This document shows positions 58,466-64,000 of a stretch of 64,000 nt of DNA, one piece after another (the stretch's first letter is position 1; each line of letters starts with the position of its first letter). The stretch is from Actinernus sp. WN-2022 (Eukaryota > Cnidaria > Anthozoa > Actiniaria > Actinernidae): assembly GCA_030867875.1 (NCBI GenBank), contig JAOWCC010000577.1, positions 144,886,344-144,950,343 of the forward strand. The letters run 5' to 3'. The notes beneath the pieces were generated by a model. It saw nothing but the letters and a program-made list of their open reading frames with translations. It was not told the DNA's origin and ran no database searches. The translations under genes and the position numbers were made by a program.

Positions 58466-58880
58466 TTCTGGTTCTGGTTCTGGTTTATTAACTAACAAAG
58501 CGGCATATCCGCATCACGTCAGTATCAAGCTAAAGTATAATAATTACAATATGAATCTAGTAGGTCTAATATGTAAATGCAGTAATAAGTCTGCTTAAAC
58601 TATAAATATAATAATAATCTTAGATAATAAATGAATATAAAATAATAACAATAATAAGGTCTAATATGTAAATGCAGTAATAAGTCTGCTTAAGTTAAAA
58701 ATAAAAGAAATAATTGGTATTAAAACCACTCGCCAGAGGCAACAAGGTGTTCCTTTAGAGCTATCTTAAACTTAAGATGATCTGTTATGCTTACAATATA
58801 AAATGGCAAATTATTCCATTATTTAATAGTCCAGGGAAAGAAACTAAACTCATTGCATCTCTGCAATTTGGTCGACAATA
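58466..58880 (-). pseudogene. LINE C-terminus and 3' end inside the TIR element
   Basis: On the minus strand: CNEFSFFPWTIK, then WNNLPFYIVSITDHLKFKIA and LKEHLVASGEWF with a stop, a long AT-rich 3' UTR and a (CCAGAA)n tail (plus strand TCTGGT repeats at 58464-58487). A 57-bp stretch GGTCTAATATGTAAATGCAG and onward is duplicated within the UTR (58562 and 58656). The WNxLP motif is the usual LINE C-terminal signature. Confidence 0.8.
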
Positions 58881-58909
58881 GTACTTTTCAGTGACGAATT
58901 AAATCACGG

Positions 58910-59265
58910 TTTGTTGTCGAGTTCTCTTTACCGTAAATATCATACTCTTCAGTTCCAAAGCCTGTCGAAAGCACAGCCAGAACATCTTTACCTATAGAAG
59001 CCTAGGCTCTGTATAGCTTCCTCCTGCTCCGTTTTCAAAGTACCTTTACCCAGCCGCGGGAAAGAAGCGAGCAGCCGTGTGTTCTCTCTAGAAAACCTTT
59101 GGAACCAAGGTAAAGGCGAAGGAGGGTAAAGGCGAAGGCGAACTTTGAAAACGGAGCAGGAGGAAGCTATAGCAGAGCCTACTTCTAAGTAAAGATCTTC
59201 TGGCGCTATGGAAATAGCATGATATTTACGGTTTACGAACTTGCAAAAGAGAACTCGACAACAAA
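58910..59265. repeat. Nested palindrome in the TIR element
   Basis: TTTGTTGTCGAGTTCTCTTT (58910) pairs with its exact mirror at 59246-59265. Inside, GCTTCCTCCTGCTCCGTTTT (near 59016) pairs with its mirror near 59145. Between them AAGGCGAAGG and GGGTAAAGGCGAAGG form short direct repeats. Probably a small foldback inserted in the larger element. Confidence 0.7.
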
Positions 59266-59964
59266 CCTCTCGCAGTTCGCCGCTTTCTCCGCTGAAAGCA
59301 GGCTATCTGCAACACGGCGAAGGGCAGCTTTCGTATATATACTTGTAATATTGTACTATCTCTACTGACCATAAGCCATTTAAGCCTCTGGCTTTGGCCT
59401 TTCTTCTGTACGTTCTCCCTTATAGTATTTCTAAATAAATTGAATTAAATTGAATTAAAAAGAATTCTTAACGGGTTCCATTGTCGTAGGACACAGAGAT
59501 CAAGCACGTGTGTTGCTCCTGTCACATCTGCGCCTGCGTAGCGCCTGCGTTTATTACCAGACCCAACAACTCCAAGGATGACTACCGAGGAGTTCTGGGT
59601 ACGAGGTTCCCAAGGTCAACCGGGAAGTTACTGAAGCGTGAAGTTCAATTCAAAACGTCGAGTTGAAAATAAAAGTCGTCGACTTTGTAATGTGAAACTC
59701 GAACGACGAATGCATGACGTGGAGTTTAGAATGAACAGTGACAATCTCGAATGTAAAACTTGAACGACAAATATAAAACACGTATGTTGAAACCTTGATA
59801 AAGCTTATAAAATACAAAATAACAATATGAAATATTCTACTTGAGTGTAAAATTCATGTGAAGAACTTCGAATTCAAACCATGAATTTTGGCGGGGATGG
59901 TACGCCATAACTAGCTGTATTTATCACTCCAGCTTTACAGAAATATTTTTGCCATTCCAAATGG

Positions 59965-59982
59965 GGGGTGGCTAGCCACCCC
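59965..59982. repeat. Perfect 18-bp GC-rich palindrome
   Basis: GGGGTGGCTAGCCACCCC is fully self-complementary and is followed by TGGATCCGCTCCTGC. It may be the terminal hairpin of a small repeat, but the other end was not found. Confidence 0.6.
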
Positions 59983-60078
59983 TGGATCCGCTCCTGCTCG
60001 GGCATATCCCATTTCTAAAGACAACGGTGGTTAAGTATATTTCATTTGTTTGCCTACGGTCTGTCACGTCTGTGAGGC

Positions 60079-61656
60079 GTTACTTTGCTTACAGTCTGTA
60101 TTATACATATTTTTACTACGCTGTTAGGCGTTTTTATAGTAGTTTTTCCCAAATTCATTTGAACTACAGTGATCGCAGCCTCACTTTACAGACTAGGAAG
60201 TGGAATGAGACGAATTTAAAGGTTGGTTACTTAGTTTATGACATTGCCAATTTATGCTCAGTACTGATTAATATATACGGTTTAACCTCATATATATAAC
60301 TTTTTTCTTCCACGAGATGATGTTTCTTTGTGTTCATACTTTGTTAATATATTTATTATTGTGTTCAGCGGTATAGCGATACCTAACGACAAAGACCGTA
60401 TTATTTCTTTGAAGGTCTTTGAATATCGAATATGACTGTTGTGAATTATTAGTTTTTCTCACGTTGCAATTGTTTAATTGATATTTTCTATTTAATGATT
60501 CTAAATCCAACTTCGAAGGGGTCGTCCTTTAGTAAATTCTGAAATACATCCTTTCTTTTAAAAGCTGTACCTAATATTCGATTTGAAAGAAATTTTCTGC
60601 TCCAAAATACTTTTGATTGAAGAATTGCATTCTCAAAAGAGCAGTTGAACAATTTTCAATGTTCTGCTCATTTCAAGTTCGATTTAAGTGATATAAATAA
60701 AACATTTGAATGTGACTAAATTAAACTACGCATTATCCCACTTTCAATATATACGCTCCATTTGTCATACACCGCAAACTTTTCAATATATAAGACTCCA
60801 GGGTAAATTACACTCTTTAAGTCTTCATTTTGAAGTCCTTAATATATACACTTTCCCTTTAAACGTCTTAACTATAAAGTATGATAAATTGTAACTGATT
60901 TCCCTCAGTCGACAGCTGCCTCTAATTTCAACAGAAAATATTTGACGGCATTCATTAGGAATGCTTTTCAATGCTCCTTATAAAACTAAAAGTTAGATTC
61001 ACGGCTTAAATAACGTAATACCGTGCTAAGGAAGACGACTAAATAAAATACAGATGAATATATAATAAAGGACGATATATACACTAACTAAAGGTATCAC
61101 TGTATGTTACTTGAACCTACGCTAATTCAAAGCTTTCTATCGAAAACTTTTATTCGAGCAGTCAGATTTTCTCAGCAGATTTTCTCAGAAAATCCTTCTA
61201 GCGAAGCTTCTAGTCCGTCCGTATTGATTCACGATGGTGTCAAAGTCTAAGTATTATGACTGGCTTGATTGCAGCAGATTTTCTCAGAAAAGCCTTCCAG
61301 CAAAGCCACTTACGTATGTCTATCTTGAAACGTGCCTATATCGTTCATTACATGAACATTCTAAAATCTCATTTTACTTTTTTGAGGTTTCTTGAAATTT
61401 TTTGACATCAATAACTGAACGTATTTAGTTTTTGTGTTTTACTTATGCCAATGTCATTTTTTAACTGACTTGATGAATCCTTAAAAGTTGAATCGAAAAT
61501 GTTTTGAAGTGAAACCAGTAACTTTTGATTGGAAGGTCAGATTTATTTGTGTCGCAGCTTCAGTTGTATTGTATTGTATTGTATTGTTACTTTGCTTACA
61601 GTCTGTATTATACATATTTTTACTACGCTGTTAGGCGTTTTTATAGTAGTTTTCCC
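60079..61656 (+). repeat. Direct duplication copy 2 with 72-bp flanking repeats
   Basis: 60153-61573 is the second copy of 54513-55957. It is bracketed by 60079-60150 and 61586-61656, near-identical direct repeats beginning GTTACTTTGCTTACAGTC and ending GTAGTTTTTCCC. A (GTATT)n run (61567-61587) sits at the right join. The 72-bp repeats could be a long target duplication, a tandem-duplication scar, or short LTR-like ends; copy 1 lacks them. No coding motif. Confidence 0.8.
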
Positions 61657-63678
61657 TAAATATTCCCATCGATTGATATTCGAGTATGAACCATTGATAG
61701 TGTTCCTGAAGAGGTATCAGTTATCAACTGTTACTACTGTTACTGATTACCATAGATCCGCATAGATCCATTTTTTTATTATAAAACAAAATAGTAGAAG
61801 ATGGTTCCCCTATGTCCTAAAACCAAATAATGCTCTTTCGAGGTCTTGCAAAGCTGCTAAATGCACTCGCATTCTGCTCATGCATCCTCAGTCGTCAATC
61901 CTCAGTCTTTATTTGTTAAATAACACAGTCGTATCTTGAGCGCTCATCGTGCTATAAATTGGAATATTAACTAGGAATAGTGGCAGAATAGATAGATAGC
62001 ACATAAGATTAATGAAAATAAATAAATAAATAAATAATAAATATATAATAAATAAATCATTGTATAATCCATACCACCAGGAGCCCATTCGTGGATGCGC
62101 GCATGCGCAGGAACGAGTTATTGGGGTTAGGTGGATTTTCGAATGTCTGTAGACGAATTATTCCTAGATAATGGCGGTAGCTCAACTTTATTTACCTAGA
62201 ATGCTCCGGCTAAGAACAGGATCACTGTGTTAATTTTCTATTGTTCTTTCTCGTAATTTCATTGGTTGATACTCGTACATTCAATAGAAAACCAGCAAGG
62301 CAATATATTTTCATTACAAAATTTTTGATGTTACAATTAAGTTTTGATCAAACTACTTCTGGTCTGATTTCAAAGAAAATCGTTATTGGGGAAAGTTCTC
62401 AAAAATATATTTTGTCTTCCCCCTTTCTGATTGGCTGGATGGTGATTTCTTTCAGTTTTCACAGCAAAAATGACCAACAGCGCACGGTTTCCTTTATTTT
62501 TAGTTTATAACTTTGATTGTGGACATCTCAGACAAAATCGCCTTATGTCGATTGCCTAAATCTGAACCCCATCTTAAGCAATTATTGGATGAGGTTGAGC
62601 ATGACAGCGAAAATTATCAAGACAGAGGAGTAATACTGTACCGCTCGAAACCTGTATTCTGATTGCACCATTATAATGTAGCTCTATTGTTTTTGTACTG
62701 AATGTTCTTAAGGTTAGGGTGTTTTGTATTGTTGCATGGGTAAGCTAATGCTGTGGCTTGTTTCGTACGGTACAGGTCGGATCAGACAGAGGTCTGTTAT
62801 CTGCCGAAGCCGAAGGCTGAGGCTGATAACACAGACCGAGGTCTTGATAATTTTCGCTTTCATGCGAAAACCGAATTCAATAATTATTTTATTATACATT
62901 TTAAGCAAACGTTTTAGCAAAAAGAAACTAGCGAAAACGAAGCTAAATGAAACTCCGTCAATTGGTTTGTTTATGATTGAATTTCAAGATGTTTTGTTTG
63001 TTATTCGAGCTACAAATTGCTTTTGTATACGAGTTTAGGGGAAAAGAAAGACAGGAAACATAGCTCAGAGCTTAAAATAGCAAAATGGCAAAAAAGCGAA
63101 AGAATTTGTCTAGCTACTTTCTAGCGCAAAATGGTCGTACTTCTTACAATCGAGCTCTACCTACAGATAATACCAACAGATAATAGCAGTGTGACGTCAC
63201 GACCTACAGATAACACCTACACCGCTGGTCGCAAAACGCGCGGGCTCTGAGAACGAGATTAGCTATCGGGAATTAGCTGTGTATTCTCACCCAATCAGAA
63301 TTGAGATAGTGAGTAAAATGTATAATAATATCGGATATTAAACTGGCTCTAAATATTAACTTTTATAATAGTGTCGTGTGGTGTTTATTTTTCGAGTATA
63401 TTTAATAGCTCTACAAAGCTCGACAACAAATATATTTACAATTCTCAGAACTGAACAGTTTTGCGGTCAGGCAGTCAGAGAATCGATCGAGGACTCAATT
63501 GTTCGTATCAGAAAAGTTATTTTAGATTAAATATTCTTGCTTATCTACTTTGGAAATACAAATGAATATGAATTATCCATGTTTAGCATATACCACACCA
63601 TCGCACTCTTATTGGCTACTCAAACAGTGAATATGATTTCATATTCACTTCGCGCGAGTTGTTGTCCATTTGTCAGAA
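61657..63678. other. No supported gene
   Basis: Contains an (AAAT)n stretch near 62015-62055, a CCGAAGCCGAAGGCTGAGGCTG-like repeat near 62803-62824 and a segment (62650-62740) resembling the flanks of the 35240-36479 element. Open frames are short. Confidence 0.4.
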
Positions 63679-64000
63679 AACAAGAGCCCATCTGGGCTTT
63701 CATTCGGGCCACATGAGATTGAAGATGAAATACACTTTCATTTGAAATCCTCTTAGTAACAAGAGCCCATCTGGGCTTTCACTCGGGCCACATGAGATTG
63801 AAGATGAAATACACTTTCATTTGAAATCCTCTTAGTAATAACCAAAGGGAAGAATTATTAGCTGAATTTAGCAGTCTTTAGGAGTGGCCGGTAGCGCGGT
63901 GACTTTCATTCTCTGCTCCCCTAGTATATATATGTAATTTAATATTTTTGATTTTTCTCGTACGTTGACCTTTTAATTTAAACACTACTTATTCGTTTAA
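63679..64000. mobile_element. Hairpin-ended element, copy 3 (cut by window end)
   Basis: The first 79 bp of the element (from AACAAGAGCCCATCTGGGCT) occur twice in tandem, at 63679-63757 and from 63758. The second continues as in copies 1 and 2 (GGAGTGGCCGGTAGCGCGGT, then TTTAAACACTACTTATTCG). The right end is outside the window. Confidence 0.85.

Larger units (their letters stand above)
57735..59909. mobile_element. 2.2-kb TIR element with 6-bp target duplication
   Basis: ACTAGC at 57729-57734 and 59910-59915 flanks mirrored ends TATGGCGTACGATCCCCGCC and its near-exact partner. Arms of about 310 bp (57735-58045 and 59600-59909) are highly similar. Internal sub-repeats (TCGTTCGAGTTTCACATT, TCGTTCAAGTTTTACATT) recur within each arm. 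The interior holds an exon-like frame (58083-58251), a LINE fragment and a nested palindrome. A 6-bp TSD is unusual among common superfamilies; I do not assign one. Confidence 0.85.

Noticed and set aside
60079..61656. LTR retrotransposon with 72-bp LTRs
   Set aside because: No TG/CA ends, primer-binding site, polypurine tract or gag-pol coding, and the upstream duplicate lacks the repeats.

Overview
This window looks like intergenic DNA of an animal, most plausibly a cnidarian and perhaps a stony coral. It is AT-rich, has no operons, and carries decayed non-LTR retrotransposons, tRNA-derived SINEs and many palindromic DNA transposons with intact target-site duplications (TSDs). The organism is an inference from repeat style; no host marker gene was recognised. 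I find no convincing host protein gene. The coding sequence I can support comes from mobile elements: LINE reverse-transcriptase, endonuclease and C-terminal fragments, one PIF/Harbinger-type transposase fragment, and gene-like exon pieces inside two other elements.

Layout. 1-1085 is the broken 3' part of a LINE. 2030-6882 holds a 40-bp-TIR element, a 67-bp-arm hairpin and two TTAA-flanked foldbacks. 7383-19692 is a very large imperfect inverted duplication (arms about 3.2 and 5.0 kb, centre about 4.2 kb). Each arm was hit by different insertions, so the other arm often preserves the empty site. 20195-25500 is almost featureless. 25712-30201 is a second palindrome whose centre holds a 42-copy, 37/38-bp minisatellite. 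31075-38640 is a third palindrome; its left arm was split by a 1.76-kb hairpin-ended element and its right arm keeps the empty site. 38830-39800 is a LINE 3' end, and 40282-40862 is a satellite of about 60 bp rich in AACGGCCGTT. 42340-51030 carries two long LINE remnants, one split by a MITE and the other by a Tc1/mariner-like element, plus a second hairpin-ended element. 51432-52456 has piggyBac-like ends. 54513-61573 is a 1.4-kb direct duplication flanking LINE debris and a 2.2-kb TIR element with a 6-bp TSD. The window ends inside a third hairpin-ended element.

How it fits together. The palindromes work as internal controls. Sequence in both arms (for example a SINE) predates the inverted duplication; sequence in one arm came later, or was lost from the other. 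Relative ages and TSDs of several elements can therefore be read from this one window. Best leads: a 137-bp segment with a perfect 10-bp TSD and an empty site; a family of TTAA-flanked foldbacks; a family with a hairpin at each end but different, gene-like interiors; and several long hairpins that could be small-RNA sources. All coordinates and repeat matches were read by eye, so ends may be off by a few bases and identities are not computed.
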